From Actinobacteria bacterium UBA3086 (GTDB lineage Bacteria > Actinomycetota > Coriobacteriia > Anaerosomatales > UBA3086), in assembly GCA_002367305.1 (NCBI GenBank), contig DFBG01000172.1:1-5228 (forward strand): DNA of 5,228 bases, given 5' to 3'. Under the pieces are notes generated by a model that saw only the letters and a list, made by a program, of their open reading frames with translations, made no database searches and was not told where the DNA came from. Positions 5,117-5,228 of the stretch are shown piece by piece. The position numbers and the translations under genes were made by a program. Each line of letters opens with the position of its first letter. Within the stretch, counting starts at the first letter, position 1.

Positions 5117-5228
5117 CTTCTTCTGCGTCACCTTCTTGTCATATTCATGGGCTAGAATTCCCATGAGATGATGTTCGACGCCATTGGAGATCCATGGGAC
5201 GCACGCGATGGGGTCTGTCGGAGAGTGA
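5117..5228 (+). other. Intergenic tail, possible start of the next gene
   Basis: TAGAAT (5153-5158) resembles a -10 element, but TTGTCA upstream (5136-5141) is only 11 bp away, too close for a normal -35. GGAGA (5186-5190) lies just before ATG 5194, whose frame (M-G-R-T-R-W-G-L-S-E-S) stays open to the window edge. A second open frame begins with M-M-F-D-A at 5168. Neither can be identified from so few residues. Confidence 0.25.

Noticed and set aside
5219..5228. Possible 5' end of a tRNA (CGGAGAGTGA) at the window edge
   Set aside because: Ten bases cannot show a tRNA fold; the similarity to a Ser tRNA start is not enough.

Overview
The window is about 5.2 kb of moderately high-GC, gene-dense bacterial chromosome. 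It holds five protein genes and one tmRNA gene, with no mobile element, tRNA, rRNA or CRISPR array. An actinobacterial source, possibly a deep Coriobacteriia-like anaerobe, would fit the base composition, the extended -10 promoters of the TGnTAnnnT kind and the use of selenocysteine. This placement is inference; nothing in the window proves it.

Layout from left to right. (1) The 3' end of a ClC-type chloride channel/transporter gene with two cytoplasmic CBS domains (2-661, +). (2) A complete M42-family metallo-aminopeptidase (723-1784, +), preceded by a perfect 14-bp palindrome and an extended -10. (3) A terminator-like hairpin, then smpB (1867-2334, +). (4) On the opposite strand, ending 4 bp from smpB, a thioredoxin-fold lipoprotein gene (2749-2339, -). 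(5) The tmRNA gene ssrA (2916-3268, +), divergent from the lipoprotein gene, followed by a strong hairpin terminator. (6) A PAS-GGDEF-EAL cyclic-di-GMP signalling protein (3455-5116, +). (7) A 112-bp tail that may carry the promoter and start of another gene.

The most notable item is the small lipoprotein. A plain translation splits it into two fragments at an in-frame UGA. Read through, the UGA falls exactly on the first cysteine of the thioredoxin CxxC motif, giving W-U-P-S-C. A 7-bp perfect hairpin with a GGUCA loop begins 19 nt after the UGA, and its loop begins 26 nt after it, where a bacterial SECIS element is expected. I therefore call it one intact selenoprotein gene of 136 residues, not a pseudogene.

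How the genes work together: smpB and ssrA encode the two partners of trans-translation (ribosome rescue) and are separated only by the selenoprotein gene on the other strand. Both partners have a similar CTTCAARGTGG element just upstream. The other genes are unrelated in function: ion transport, peptide turnover, extracytoplasmic thiol/selenol redox chemistry, and second-messenger signalling by a protein whose EAL half has lost a key catalytic residue.
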